Positions 8,023-15,880 are shown, numbered from the stretch's first letter. The stretch is 17,529 nucleotides of DNA from JAGOEF01 sp964511665 (GCA_964511665.1 CAZEHA010000064.1:1-17529), one strand, 5' to 3'. Numbers and translations are program-made. The notes: generated by a model from the letters alone, not told the origin.

Positions 8023-8052
8023 ATAAAAAAAAAGCCTCATTGCTGAGGCTTT
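8023..8052 (-). terminator. Rho-independent terminator after the RRM gene
   Basis: A perfect 9-bp stem (8031-8039 with 8044-8052) and a 4-base loop. On the minus strand it is followed by an uninterrupted T run (the A run around 8024-8033 on the plus strand). It lies 22 bp beyond the stop of the RNA-binding protein gene and separates it from the HEPN-like gene. Confidence 0.92.
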
Positions 8053-8074
8053 CATTCGGTTTCAATAACACATT

Positions 8075-8377
8075 CTAATATCTTCTGTTGGGATTGTTGT
8101 AACCTCCGCCACGGTTGTTATTGAATGAGTTTTCGGTTCTGGGTTTAGCTTCGTTCACAATTAGGTTTTTACCCATGAAATCTGTCCCGTTCAGCGCGCT
8201 GATAGCTTGTTGAGCTTCTTCGTCACTGCTCATTTCAACAAAACCAAAACCTCTGCTTTTTTGAGTAAACTTGTCGATGATAATCTTTGCAGATACCACT
8301 TCACCGTACTCTTCGAATAATCCCTTAAGTTCGTTTTCGGAAGCTTTGAAAGGAATTCCTGCTACATAAATGTTCAT
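8075..8377 (-). CDS. RRM-domain RNA-binding protein
   Basis: A 100-aa single RNA-recognition-motif protein, cytoplasmic, expected to bind single-stranded RNA. Seen: RNP2 as IYVAGI (residues 3-8), RNP1 ending in RGFGFVEM (about 42-49), the usual beta-alpha-beta-beta-alpha-beta spacing up to about 78, then a low-complexity tail rich in Asn, Gly and Arg (NNNRGGGYNN), like glycine-rich bacterial RRM proteins of cyanobacteria and Bacteroidota. Length is typical. It stands alone: its own promoter at 8436-8466 and a strong terminator at 8023-8052 make a monocistronic unit with a leader of about 50 nt. Family members are often cold- or stress-responsive; the sequence does not show this here. Confidence 0.95.
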   Translation of the reverse strand: MNIYVAGIPFKASENELKGLFEEYGEVVSAKIIIDKFTQKSRGFGFVEMSSDEEAQQAISALNGTDFMGKNLIVNEAKPRTENSFNNNRGGGYNNPNRRY

Positions 8378-8435
8378 TTTACTAATAAAATTAATTTAAC
8401 TATTAATACTCGCTTTACAACTTTGTAAAACAGGG

Positions 8436-8466
8436 CAAATATACAACAATAAATATTACTTGCAAC
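8436..8466 (-). promoter_or_regulatory. Bacteroides-type promoter of the RRM gene
   Basis: On the minus strand GTTG (8463-8466) and TATATTTG (8436-8443) match the Bacteroidota -33 TTTG and -7 TAnnTTTG consensus. The spacing between TTG and the -7 box is 19 bases. Transcription would begin near 8430, leaving about 50 nt of leader before the start codon at 8377. Confidence 0.7.
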
Positions 8467-8510
8467 ATCTGCTAAAAAATAATTTCTATCGCCTGAAACC
8501 TGTATGTTTT

Positions 8511-9155
8511 CTACAATTCTATGATGGTGAGGCCTTCGGGAATTACAAACATATTTGCATCAACCGGACTTTCGTTGAACACTTCTGCTTCGATAATAAT
8601 TTCTTCTCTACCGGTGTTACCGTGCGATTTCAATGGAATTCCCTTGTATAGCCACACCGTGGTTGGCATGGGTTTTTGGAACTCCACCACCGAGCAGTAT
8701 TTTCCCAACATGGTTTCGTCGCCTATTTTTTTAATCTGATACTGCTCTCTCTGTTCTCGTGTAAGCTTTTCGTATTCGGTGGCAGGTTCCGGTTTATAAG
8801 GTGTTTTTACCATTTGCTGCGACCCCATTTGCATATCGTATTTATACCCATCGATAACCCACGACTGCGACCCCATACGCTTGCCATCGATAATACGCCA
8901 TGCTTCTTCGTATTGCAGTTTCCCGTAATCGGTAAACCACATTTCGCGCACCACACCCATCGATGAGTTGTATTTTATGTAAGCATGTGGAATTTGAAAT
9001 ATTTTTTCGTCCTCTACCCCATCAACATGGGCAAGAGCAGTGTCGCCCGAAATGTGTTCGATTTTTCCGCTTTTGGGCAGTTTTTTCTCTTTTCCGGTGC
9101 AAGCAGCCAATACCAGAAAAACAAACACGGCAATTGTAACATAATATACCTTCAT
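8511..9155 (-). CDS. Hypothetical lipoprotein
   Basis: A 214-aa predicted lipoprotein. Seen: a hydrophobic signal sequence ending in the lipobox LAAC with acylated Cys19, then a mature domain with no transmembrane helix. The pattern around 150-214 (a Cys within GKYCSVVEF, then TTVWLYKGIPLKS and a beta-rich end with FVIPEGL) resembles DUF4412-like periplasmic proteins, whose repeats pair a threonine/tryptophan 'WLYKGIPLK' strand with a final 'F.IP.G' strand. That similarity is my recollection of the pattern and is not certain. Function unknown. It has its own -7 box just upstream (9172-9179) and lies 67 bp after the DUF3124 gene on the same strand. Confidence 0.85.
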   Translation of the reverse strand: MKVYYVTIAVFVFLVLAACTGKEKKLPKSGKIEHISGDTALAHVDGVEDEKIFQIPHAYIKYNSSMGVVREMWFTDYGKLQYEEAWRIIDGKRMGSQSWVIDGYKYDMQMGSQQMVKTPYKPEPATEYEKLTREQREQYQIKKIGDETMLGKYCSVVEFQKPMPTTVWLYKGIPLKSHGNTGREEIIIEAEVFNESPVDANMFVIPEGLTIIEL

Positions 9156-9171
9156 GAGTAGATATTTTTTG

Positions 9172-9202
9172 CAAATGTAACAGAAATCATATAATAGGTA
9201 AA
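9172..9202 (-). promoter_or_regulatory. Putative promoter of the lipoprotein gene
   Basis: Minus strand TACATTTG (9172-9179) is a perfect TAnnTTTG -7 box, with TTTA (9199-9202) 19 bases upstream at the -33 position. The predicted start of transcription is only about 10 nt before the ATG at 9155. Confidence 0.6.
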
Positions 9203-9222
9203 GGCTTTAAAAACACCTAATA

Positions 9223-9756
9223 CTATTTAGTAATGTTCCTTTCGCTGTAATCGATAATTACCCCATCGGTACAAAACGAAATACCCTGTTTGCCCTCGGT
9301 ACCAATCATAACAGTTTGCATCAACGGCATATGAATTTTGCGTGTAGCTGCCCATTCTACAATAAAATTGGCTCCGGCACCTCCTCCTTTTTCCTTATCT
9401 TCTACCACAAACTCAACCGATTCAAGCGGATGTACAAAAATATTGCTGTCGAGATATTCGCGGAGCAGGCTTCCATGAGAATCGTAATAATTTATCGATA
9501 ACACATAAAAGGTATCGGCCAAACTAATATTTCGGATACTCAGAGTGGTCGTCAACGAAAATCGTCGGGTGCCGTCGCGATGATAAATATCGGAATATAC
9601 AGGAATGTATGTGCTGCCAAAAACATTCATTTCGGCGGTATCAATTTCGAGGTAATGGTATTTGTGGCTAGGCAAATACTTTTTGGGGTTTTCGTTGGGT
9701 GTGCATGCAAGCAAGAGCAATGCTGCAACCGGAATTAGTGATAATAATACTTTCAT
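9223..9756 (-). CDS. DUF3124 family lipoprotein
   Basis: A 177-aa predicted lipoprotein. Seen: a short signal sequence with lipobox LLAC (Cys18), then the DUF3124 pattern: STYIPVYSDIYH, TTTLSIRNISLADTFYVLSINYYD, a beta-rich middle, and GGGAGANFIVEWAA followed by MIGTEGKQGISF near the C-terminus. The fold is probably an immunoglobulin-like beta sandwich (inference from alternating strands). Biochemical function unknown. It begins 11 bp after the tilS stop, so it is probably the third gene of the aat-tilS transcript. Confidence 0.9.
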   Translation of the reverse strand: MKVLLSLIPVAALLLLACTPNENPKKYLPSHKYHYLEIDTAEMNVFGSTYIPVYSDIYHRDGTRRFSLTTTLSIRNISLADTFYVLSINYYDSHGSLLREYLDSNIFVHPLESVEFVVEDKEKGGGAGANFIVEWAATRKIHMPLMQTVMIGTEGKQGISFCTDGVIIDYSERNITK

Positions 9757-9767
9757 AACATTATAGT

Positions 9768-11108
9768 TTACAATGATAAGACCAATACTTTTTCGGTGTT
9801 TTTTTCAATTTTAACTCTATCGTCGATTCTATACCCAATTACCCATACAATTTCGTGGCCCGAGCACAACACATATACATTTTCCTTGTCGAATTTCGAT
9901 AGTTTAATATCGGTAAAAAAATTGCTTAGTTTTTTGAAACGCCTCATACCAAGAGGTATAAACCTATCGCCATGTTGCCACTTGCGAATAATGAGAGGGA
10001 ACTGCAATTTTGAATAATCGAGGCAGGCAATTCGGCTGTCGTCGGGAATGTTCATTATTTGTTTACGACGTACGGTTTCAATGTGCAACACCAATGGGTC
10101 CGATAAAAAACGGGTATCGTGATACACGAGTGTTTCCTCGGAATCGGACATTTTTTCTTTTCTTCTGATAATGATACTCTGCCTGTCGCGGAGTACTTCT
10201 GTGTCGCCCCATTCTACAAACCTGCCGGGCTGGCTGTGAATCAGTTTTGCTACCTCGCCACTAATAGATGCAGGCAAGTCGCATCGCATCAACAAATTAA
10301 AAAAGCTGCCATTTTCGATATGTTCGTTGGTGATTTTATCTAATGATATAACATTGCGACCATCAACATGTTGCACGCACTCACGATACAATATTTCGCC
10401 GGCTTGCTCCGATAAACCGGCCACCTGCTTAAACCGACCTATATTTTCGATCATGGTTTCGCAAAAAGCGGGATTTATTTCCTGAAAGAGAGGAACGATG
10501 CGATGGCGAATGAGGTTGCGCTGATACTTTAATTCGTTGTTGGAACTGTCGTTTCGATATTTAATTTTAAACTTTTTTGAATATGCTGTTATTTCGTTTC
10601 GGCGAGCGTCAATCAATGGCCTGATAATATTACCGTTAATTTCGGGAATTCCCGATATACCCTGAATGCCTGTACCCCGGCACAAATTTATCAACACGGT
10701 TTCTAATGCATCATCGGCATGATGTGCCAGTGCCAGATAATCGTATGCAGCCTCTGCCAAAATGCCGGCAAACCAGTCGTAACGAAGTTTTCGCGCTGCC
10801 ATCTGAATACTTATCCCTTGCTCGACAGCATAATTTTTAGTGTCGAATTTATTAACAAAGCAGTCGATGCCTTGTTTCAATGCCCAATCGGTAACAAACA
10901 ATTCGTCGCCATCTGACTCAGCGCCACGCAAATTAAAATTGCAATGCGCCACTGCACAAGTATAATCGAGATGCAACAAAGCATGCGTCATTACCATAGA
11001 ATCGATGCCACCGCTTAGGGCACATAAAATTCGAGCATCGGGAGCAATTTGATGCCTTTCGGTGAAAAGCTTCATTTTTTCGATAATATGTGTTGCTGCA
11101 GTCTTCAT
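9768..11108 (-). CDS. tilS: tRNA(Ile)-lysidine synthase TilS
   Basis: Essential cytoplasmic enzyme that uses ATP and lysine to convert C34 of the minor tRNA-Ile (anticodon CAU) to lysidine, so that it reads AUA. Seen in 446 aa: the N-type ATP-pyrophosphatase P-loop SGGIDS (32-37), AHCNFNLRGAESDGDE, the ALAHHADDALETVL motif, and RPL with RNDSSN downstream; then the C-terminal TilS domain with KWQHGDRFIPLGMR. The length fits Bacteroidota TilS. The start codon overlaps the aat stop by four bases (ATGA), indicating translational coupling, and the DUF3124 gene follows after 11 bp. Confident assignment. Confidence 0.97.
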   Translation of the reverse strand: MKTAATHIIEKMKLFTERHQIAPDARILCALSGGIDSMVMTHALLHLDYTCAVAHCNFNLRGAESDGDELFVTDWALKQGIDCFVNKFDTKNYAVEQGISIQMAARKLRYDWFAGILAEAAYDYLALAHHADDALETVLINLCRGTGIQGISGIPEINGNIIRPLIDARRNEITAYSKKFKIKYRNDSSNNELKYQRNLIRHRIVPLFQEINPAFCETMIENIGRFKQVAGLSEQAGEILYRECVQHVDGRNVISLDKITNEHIENGSFFNLLMRCDLPASISGEVAKLIHSQPGRFVEWGDTEVLRDRQSIIIRRKEKMSDSEETLVYHDTRFLSDPLVLHIETVRRKQIMNIPDDSRIACLDYSKLQFPLIIRKWQHGDRFIPLGMRRFKKLSNFFTDIKLSKFDKENVYVLCSGHEIVWVIGYRIDDRVKIEKNTEKVLVLSL

Positions 11109-11752
11109 AAATCACCATGCAAGATATGAAGATATTCTGATAATGAAATATACTCGGCCCCCATTCTTTCGAAAAAATCGGTGTGCATTTGCACATCAAT
11201 CATTACAATACCGTTAATCAAACAATACTCAATCAGTGCATACAGCGCTATTTTGCCTGTATTGTTTTGGGTGTGAAACATTGACTCGCCACAAAACACC
11301 CGACCTATTTGCACACCATACAACCCCGCCAGCAAGGCATTGTTGCGACACACCTCAACCGAAACAGCCACGCCTAAGCGATGCAGGTTTATATAGGCTG
11401 CACGCATTTCGCTCCCAATCCATGTACTCGTTTGTCCTCGGCGCGGTATTTTGCTGCACTGGTCGATAACTTCTTCGAAGCGGGTATTCATCGTAGTATC
11501 GCAGGTTTTATTGCGCAAAACCGCTTTGAACGATTTGTTCATTTTCAGCTTTTCGGGAAACAACACAAAGCGCTGCGCCGGAGCCCACCAGTAAATTTCT
11601 TCACCCTGATTGTACCATGGGAAAATACCCCAGGTATATGCAAGTAGTAGTCGCGAGGCACTTAAATCGCCTCCTACGGCAAGCAAACCATCAGCATCGG
11701 CCAACGATGGATGAGGAAATTCAATGCTATCGTTCAATAAAAATACAGACAT
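11105..11752 (-). CDS. aat: Leucyl/phenylalanyl-tRNA--protein transferase Aat
   Basis: Cytoplasmic L/F-transferase that adds Leu or Phe from aminoacyl-tRNA to proteins with N-terminal Lys or Arg, marking them for ClpAP (N-end rule). Seen: FPHPSLADADGLLAVGGDLS near the N-terminus, WGIFPWY, WWAPAQRFVLFP, then STWIGSEMRAAYINLHRLG and GLYGVQIGRVFCGESMFH. All are family signatures and the order is correct. Start: ATG at 11752 (MSVFLLND, 215 aa); extension to 11758 would use TTG. First gene of the aat-tilS-DUF3124 chain, overlapping tilS by four bases. The 38 bp to the divergent DUF2752 gene must carry both promoters. Confidence 0.96.
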   Translation of the reverse strand: MSVFLLNDSIEFPHPSLADADGLLAVGGDLSASRLLLAYTWGIFPWYNQGEEIYWWAPAQRFVLFPEKLKMNKSFKAVLRNKTCDTTMNTRFEEVIDQCSKIPRRGQTSTWIGSEMRAAYINLHRLGVAVSVEVCRNNALLAGLYGVQIGRVFCGESMFHTQNNTGKIALYALIEYCLINGIVMIDVQMHTDFFERMGAEYISLSEYLHILHGDL

Positions 11753-11775
11753 ATTCAAAACTACAAATATTTCGC

Positions 11776-11783
11776 TAATTTTG
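11776..11783 (+). promoter_or_regulatory. Putative -7 box of the DUF2752-trx operon
   Basis: TAATTTTG fits TAnnTTTG. Only TTC is found at the expected -33 position (11754-11756). Transcription would begin almost at the ATG (11791), giving a leaderless or nearly leaderless message. On the opposite strand AATATTTG (about 11763-11770) is a weak -7 candidate for aat, so the two promoters would overlap. Confidence 0.4.
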
Positions 11784-11790
11784 AAACAAA

Positions 11791-12090
11791 ATGTTCGATT
11801 GGTTACGTGAACATATGATTCCCTGCCCTTTTAAGGTGATTACCGGTCACGATTGTCCGGGATGTGGAATGCAACGCGCCATTATCGAGTTGCTCGATGG
11901 CAATATATGGCTAAGCATACAATTCTATCCTGCGCTTATTACTTTAGTAATTATGTTTGTAACTCTTGCATTGCACCTTAAATTTCACTGGAAACACGGC
12001 GCTTTGGTTCTAAAAATCATGTTTATTTTCAATGCTATTATCATAGCCGTATTTTATATTTTAAAAACATTCAATATTTTTACATTATGA
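11791..12090 (+). CDS. DUF2752 family membrane protein
   Basis: A 99-aa inner-membrane protein. Seen: an N-terminal CPFKVITGHDCPGCGMQRA segment (residues 12-30) that holds the CPGCGxxRA hallmark of DUF2752, followed by two hydrophobic helices (about 45-64 and 70-95). Function unknown; the paired cysteines suggest a metal or redox site (inference). First gene of a six-gene plus-strand operon; its last four bases overlap the start of the CCC-motif gene. Association with CCC-motif proteins is, to my knowledge, common in Bacteroidota. Confidence 0.93.
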   Translation: MFDWLREHMIPCPFKVITGHDCPGCGMQRAIIELLDGNIWLSIQFYPALITLVIMFVTLALHLKFHWKHGALVLKIMFIFNAIIIAVFYILKTFNIFTL

Positions 12091-12605
12091 CGACAGACAA
12101 CAATCAGCCTGCGGGCTTTGACACCGACGACCTGAATCAGGAGCAGGAAATGCATCAAACTGAGGTTAACATGCAGAATACTGTGGTTACCGAAACTACC
12201 ACAATTACCGACAGCGATAAGCAATCCTCGCAAAAAAGCGGATCGGCAAAGTCGCAGATTAGCATGCAAATGAGAGTTCCCAACTCGGGAGGCATTCTCG
12301 CATTAGGCATACTATCTATTGCAATGTTGTGTTGCTGCGGTCCTTTTTTAGGGCCTATTCTGGCTATCATCGCGCTGATTATGGCAGGCACGGCTACACG
12401 CACCTACAAAGCTTCGCCCGAATCGTTTACATCTACCTCTTTTGGGAATGTAAACGCCGGTAAAGTGTGTGCCATCATTGGTCTGGCATTGTGTGGCTTC
12501 ATGCTTATATTCTTTATTATCAGTCTGGTAACCGACTCTTCATCGATGAACTTCAGCGATATGGAAGATCTTTACGAAGGCTTTTGGGATGCCATGAATT
12601 ACTAA
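12087..12605 (+). CDS. CCC-motif membrane protein
   Basis: A 172-aa membrane protein. Seen: a polar N-terminal region of about 70 residues rich in Gln, Thr and Ser; a first hydrophobic helix with the run CCCG (PNSGGILALGILSIAMLCCCGPFLG, quoted in part); a second short segment GPILAIIALIMAG; a Thr/Ser loop; a third helix (about 125-150); and an acidic C-terminus. This is the arrangement of the 'CCC motif membrane protein' family of Bacteroidota, similar to DUF4190. Role unknown. Translationally coupled to DUF2752 (ATGA overlap) and 10 bp before the acyl-CoA reductase gene. Confidence 0.85.
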   Translation: MTTDNNQPAGFDTDDLNQEQEMHQTEVNMQNTVVTETTTITDSDKQSSQKSGSAKSQISMQMRVPNSGGILALGILSIAMLCCCGPFLGPILAIIALIMAGTATRTYKASPESFTSTSFGNVNAGKVCAIIGLALCGFMLIFFIISLVTDSSSMNFSDMEDLYEGFWDAMNY

Positions 12606-12615
12606 ATAGAGGGAC

Positions 12616-13632
12616 ATGCTGTCAGAATCGGCCGATAGAATCAGTTATATTTCCGAACTTTTTGCATCGGTGTTGCACGATGAGTCGCTGTATGGGTTTC
12701 CGGGTTTTGTACACATCAGGGAGAATAACCCCTGGTTTACCGAAGAGAATGTTCGGTTTGGATTGGAACACAATGCCGAAATGCTTTCTAAAACGAATGT
12801 TTCTAGGTGGCTCTCAAATTATCAAGACCAGTATTCGGCGTCGGAACCAAAGACCGTAATGCTTATTACTGCCGGAAACATCCCATTGGTTGGATTGCAC
12901 GATATAATATGTTGCATGGCTACCCATCACAAAATTCTATGGCGCCCTTCATCGAAAGACAATCTTTTGAGCGAATGGTTGGTAACCTGCCTCCGCCATC
13001 GCCAATACATCGACATCAGTATTATCGATGAGCCCTGCAAAAAATTTGATGCAGTAATAGCAACAGGCAGCAATAACACCGGAAGGTATTTCGACTACTA
13101 TTTTTCGAAATATCGGCATATCATTCGAAAAAACCGTAATTCATTGGCCGTTCTCACCGGCAACGAATCTGCTCAAGAACTTGAAAAACTGGCCGATGAT
13201 ATATTTCTGTATTTTGGCATGGGTTGCCGAAGCGTAAATAATATGCTTGTACCTGAAGGATACAATTTCGATGGGCTTATTTCGGTTTTCGAAAAAAAAT
13301 ACGGGCACTATCGCTACCATAACAAATATGCCAACAACTACGACTATCAGAAAGCAGTAAAACTGATGAATGGTGAGAGCTTCTTGGATGCAGGTTTTTT
13401 CATTTTGCAGCGTAACCCAATGCTACACTCTCCCATTTCGGTGATTCATTATTCTTATTACCATAATATTGATGATATTTCGGAATACCTTCAACAACAT
13501 GCCAATCAGTTGCAATGTGTAGTGAGCCATGGTGGTATAAAAGACGAAATTGCATTTGGCCATTCGCAAAAACCCGAAATATTCAATTATTCCGACAATA
13601 TCGATACGCTTAAATTTTTATTACTTTTGTAA
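12616..13632 (+). CDS. Acyl-CoA reductase, LuxC-like
   Basis: A 338-aa member of the acyl-CoA reductase (LuxC, ALDH superfamily) group widespread in Bacteroidota, expected to reduce an acyl-CoA to an aldehyde with NAD(P)H; the physiological substrate is not known. Seen: VMLITAGNIPLVGLHD (about 76-91, nucleotide-binding entry strand), KILWRPSSKDN, the IATGSNNTGRYFDYYF motif (about 151-166), and the FGMGCRSVNN motif with the presumed catalytic nucleophile Cys204. Shorter than classical LuxC (about 480 aa) but full length for this subgroup. A purine-rich AGAGGGAC lies just before the ATG. It ends 2 bp before the next gene, inside the six-gene operon. Confidence 0.92.
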   Translation: MLSESADRISYISELFASVLHDESLYGFPGFVHIRENNPWFTEENVRFGLEHNAEMLSKTNVSRWLSNYQDQYSASEPKTVMLITAGNIPLVGLHDIICCMATHHKILWRPSSKDNLLSEWLVTCLRHRQYIDISIIDEPCKKFDAVIATGSNNTGRYFDYYFSKYRHIIRKNRNSLAVLTGNESAQELEKLADDIFLYFGMGCRSVNNMLVPEGYNFDGLISVFEKKYGHYRYHNKYANNYDYQKAVKLMNGESFLDAGFFILQRNPMLHSPISVIHYSYYHNIDDISEYLQQHANQLQCVVSHGGIKDEIAFGHSQKPEIFNYSDNIDTLKFLLLL

Positions 13633-13634
13633 TT

Positions 13635-14168
13635 ATGATCATAAAGTTCAGATTAATATCGCCCGAGAACGACAATTTTGTCAGAGATATCGAAATATAC
13701 GACGACAACAGTTTTCTCGACCTTCACGAAGCCATTCAGGCATCGTGCGACTACGATCCATCGATAATGACGGCATTTTATGTGTCGAACGATCATTGGG
13801 ATAAAAACGAAGAAATTGTTCTTCAAATTATGGATGAAGAAGAACAGAAAAACTCGCTGTTGATGGAAGACACTCCGATAAGCCGTTTTTTCGATGCAAA
13901 AAGACAAAAGCTGGTATATATATACGATTTTTTCTCGGTAAGGCTATTTCTCATAGAGGTGGTTAATGTGAGAGAGCCCGGCGATAAAGACAACGACCTG
14001 TCGTTTCCTATATGCACACTTATGCAAGGCATTGCCCCCCAACAGATTAAAGTTGACGACATCAGCGAGATGGGTTACGATGGCGATATTATCGATGAAT
14101 TTGATGACCTAGATATCGACGATATTGACTACGATAATTTCGACAGTATCGATAAATACGATTTATGA
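13635..14168 (+). CDS. Plasmid pRiA4b ORF-3-like protein
   Basis: A 177-aa cytoplasmic protein resembling the pRiA4b ORF-3 / IS1096 TnpR-like family. Seen: IIKFRLISPENDNFVRDIEI at the N-terminus, then FLDLHEAIQASCDYDP (about 27-42), AFYVSNDHWDKNEEI, and LVYIYDFFSVRLFLIEVV (about 92-109). These match the family layout of a ubiquitin-like beta fold with the YxYDFGDxW-type strand degenerated to IYDFFSVRLF. The last about 40 residues are very acidic (repeated DDI, DDLD). Despite the family name, no transposase activity is implied. The stop overlaps the miaA start by four bases (ATGA), so the two are coupled. Confidence 0.85.
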   Translation: MIIKFRLISPENDNFVRDIEIYDDNSFLDLHEAIQASCDYDPSIMTAFYVSNDHWDKNEEIVLQIMDEEEQKNSLLMEDTPISRFFDAKRQKLVYIYDFFSVRLFLIEVVNVREPGDKDNDLSFPICTLMQGIAPQQIKVDDISEMGYDGDIIDEFDDLDIDDIDYDNFDSIDKYDL

Positions 14169-15076
14169 TCGTAAAAAAAACGCTGATTATAATTGCGGGA
14201 CCAACCAGTGTTGGAAAAACAGAGGTTTGTATCGATTTGGCACAGCACTTCGGTACCGAAATTATTAATTGCGATTCGAGGCAAATGTATCGTGAAATGC
14301 CTATTGGATCGGGGTGTCCCGATGCCGAACAGTTGCAAGCGGTGAAACACCATTTTATCGGAGAGCGATCGGTTCTGGAATACTACAATGCAGGCAGATA
14401 CGAAGAAGATGCCATGAAACGTATAAAAGAATTGTTTCAACATCATTGCTTCGTGGTTGTATCGGCGGGGTCGGGGATGTATCTCGATGCCATTGTGCGC
14501 GGCATCGATTATATGCCCGAATACAACAGCGAGTTGCGCCGCACCTTAAACGAAAAGCTGGAACATGACGGACTGCACAGTTTGCTGCAACAACTTGAAG
14601 CAGTTGATCCTGAGTACTATAAAACTGTTGACAAGAATAATGTGCAACGAATTTTGCGTGGGCTCGAAGTTTTTGAGCTTACCGGTAAACCATTTTCGGA
14701 GTTTCGGGTTAAAGAACATAAGAAGCGAGATTTCGATATGATAAAAATAGTGTTGCAACGCGAACGCGAAGATCTATACTGCAGAATAAACCAACGAGTA
14801 GAGAATATGATGATGGCAGGCCTCGAAAACGAAGCACGAAATCTGTATAGCCTGAAACACCTGGTTGCTCTCAAAACTATAGGATATCGCGAATTGTTCG
14901 ACTACTTCGATGGTAAAACCGATTTGCAAGAAGCTGTAAGACTGATACAGCGCAATACCCGTCATTTGGCAAGGAGACAACTCACATGGTTCAGAGCAAA
15001 AACCGATTTTAAAGATATGCCGGCCGACAATTTTGGCACGATTTTACGTTATATTAGCATGCAAACAAATAACTAA
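14165..15076 (+). CDS. miaA: tRNA dimethylallyltransferase MiaA
   Basis: Transfers dimethylallyl from DMAPP to N6 of A37 in tRNAs that read UNN codons, the first step to ms2i6A. Seen in 303 aa: P-loop GPTSVGKT (12-19), NCDSRQMYREMPIGSG with catalytic Asp37, HHFIGERSV, VVSAGSGMYLDAIVRG (the usual GGSGLY has A and M here), NNVQRILRGLEV, and the C-terminal ALKTIGYRELFDY and TRHLARRQLTWFR blocks. All key elements are in place, so it should be active. Fifth gene of the operon; thioredoxin follows after 15 bp. Confidence 0.97.
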   Translation: MIVKKTLIIIAGPTSVGKTEVCIDLAQHFGTEIINCDSRQMYREMPIGSGCPDAEQLQAVKHHFIGERSVLEYYNAGRYEEDAMKRIKELFQHHCFVVVSAGSGMYLDAIVRGIDYMPEYNSELRRTLNEKLEHDGLHSLLQQLEAVDPEYYKTVDKNNVQRILRGLEVFELTGKPFSEFRVKEHKKRDFDMIKIVLQREREDLYCRINQRVENMMMAGLENEARNLYSLKHLVALKTIGYRELFDYFDGKTDLQEAVRLIQRNTRHLARRQLTWFRAKTDFKDMPADNFGTILRYISMQTNN

Positions 15077-15091
15077 TACATAAGCAAAACA

Positions 15092-15496
15092 ATGAAAACA
15101 ACATCAAAACTTATCGTAGCACTTGTGCTGGCGCTTTTAACGGGAAGCTTACAGCTGATGGCCCAAAAAACCGACGATTCAAGAGTAAAGGTGCTCACCG
15201 AATCGACCTTTGCAAAAGAAATTAAAAGTGGTATCGTCATTGTCGATTTTTATGCCGATTGGTGCCGTCCATGTGTTGCCATGGCTCCTATTCTGGAACA
15301 GGCAGCCTTTGAAACAGAAGGAAAGCTTAGCTTTGCAAAAATTAATGTTGATAATGCCAAAAACCTCTCGGCACAATACAATGTAAACGGCATTCCCTGC
15401 CTCATTGTTTTCGATAAAGGTAAGGAAGTCGATCGTATTGTAGGTTATCATCAAAAAGATGCCCTGATGCAAAAACTACAGAAATATTTATTGTAA
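15092..15496 (+). CDS. Exported thioredoxin-fold protein with WCRPC active site
   Basis: A 134-aa periplasmic thioredoxin. Seen: an N-terminal signal peptide (hydrophobic 7-20, likely cleavage after MAQ, about residue 25), then a complete thioredoxin fold: VIVDFYADWCRPCVAM with active-site Cys58 and Cys61, FAKINVDNAKNLSAQYNVNGIPCLIVF with cis-Pro102, and GYHQKDALMQKLQKYL as the last helix. Two unusual details: Arg replaces the common Gly in WCGPC, and Cys103 directly follows the cis-proline, where Thr is typical. Both should alter redox potential or specificity (inference). Last gene of the operon; a weak hairpin follows. Partner proteins unknown. Confidence 0.93.
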   Translation: MKTTSKLIVALVLALLTGSLQLMAQKTDDSRVKVLTESTFAKEIKSGIVIVDFYADWCRPCVAMAPILEQAAFETEGKLSFAKINVDNAKNLSAQYNVNGIPCLIVFDKGKEVDRIVGYHQKDALMQKLQKYLL

Positions 15497-15505
15497 AAAT
15501 TCTGC

Positions 15506-15529
15506 AGCCTTACATGTGTGAAGGTTTTT
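15506..15529 (+). terminator. Weak candidate terminator after thioredoxin gene
   Basis: AGCCTT (15506-15511) can pair with AAGGTT (15521-15526, one G-T pair), followed by further Ts and an AT-rich stretch. The stem is short and the T run limited, so termination may be partial and allow read-through into the YbjQ-like gene. Confidence 0.4.
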
Positions 15530-15564
15530 AATTGTAATTTTACCCATCAATAACACACAAAAAA

Positions 15565-15879
15565 ATGATTATTACAACAACCGAAAATGTGCCCAACCGA
15601 GAAATCGAAGAAATTATGGGCATTGCCAGAGGCAGCACTGTGAGAGCCCGCAACATTGGCAGCGATATTTTTGCCGGATTCAAAAACATTGTCGGCGGCG
15701 AAATTGAGGAATACACAAAACTGCAGGCACAAGCTCGCGAACAGGCGTTGCAACGCATGATGGCAGACGCAAAAAGAATGAATGCCGATGCGGTTGTAAA
15801 TGTCAGAATGACAACATCGATGATTATGCAGGGTGCCTCCGAAATTATGGCATACGGCACTGCCGTGAAGTTGAAATAA
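15565..15879 (+). CDS. YbjQ/UPF0145 family protein (DUF74)
   Basis: A 104-aa YbjQ-family protein, often annotated as a heavy-metal-binding-domain protein; members form pentamers. The true function is unknown. Seen: MIITTTENVPNREIEEIMG at the start, GIARGSTVRARNIGSDIFAGFKNIVGGEIEEYT (residues about 19-51, quoted here as key family positions), the helix AREQALQRMMADAKRMNADAVVNVRM, and the last strand EIMAYGTAVKL. Complete and typical length. The upstream leader is A-rich with no clear SD. A 44-aa membrane peptide gene begins one base after its stop. Confidence 0.95.
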   Translation: MIITTTENVPNREIEEIMGIARGSTVRARNIGSDIFAGFKNIVGGEIEEYTKLQAQAREQALQRMMADAKRMNADAVVNVRMTTSMIMQGASEIMAYGTAVKLK

Positions 15880-15880
15880 T

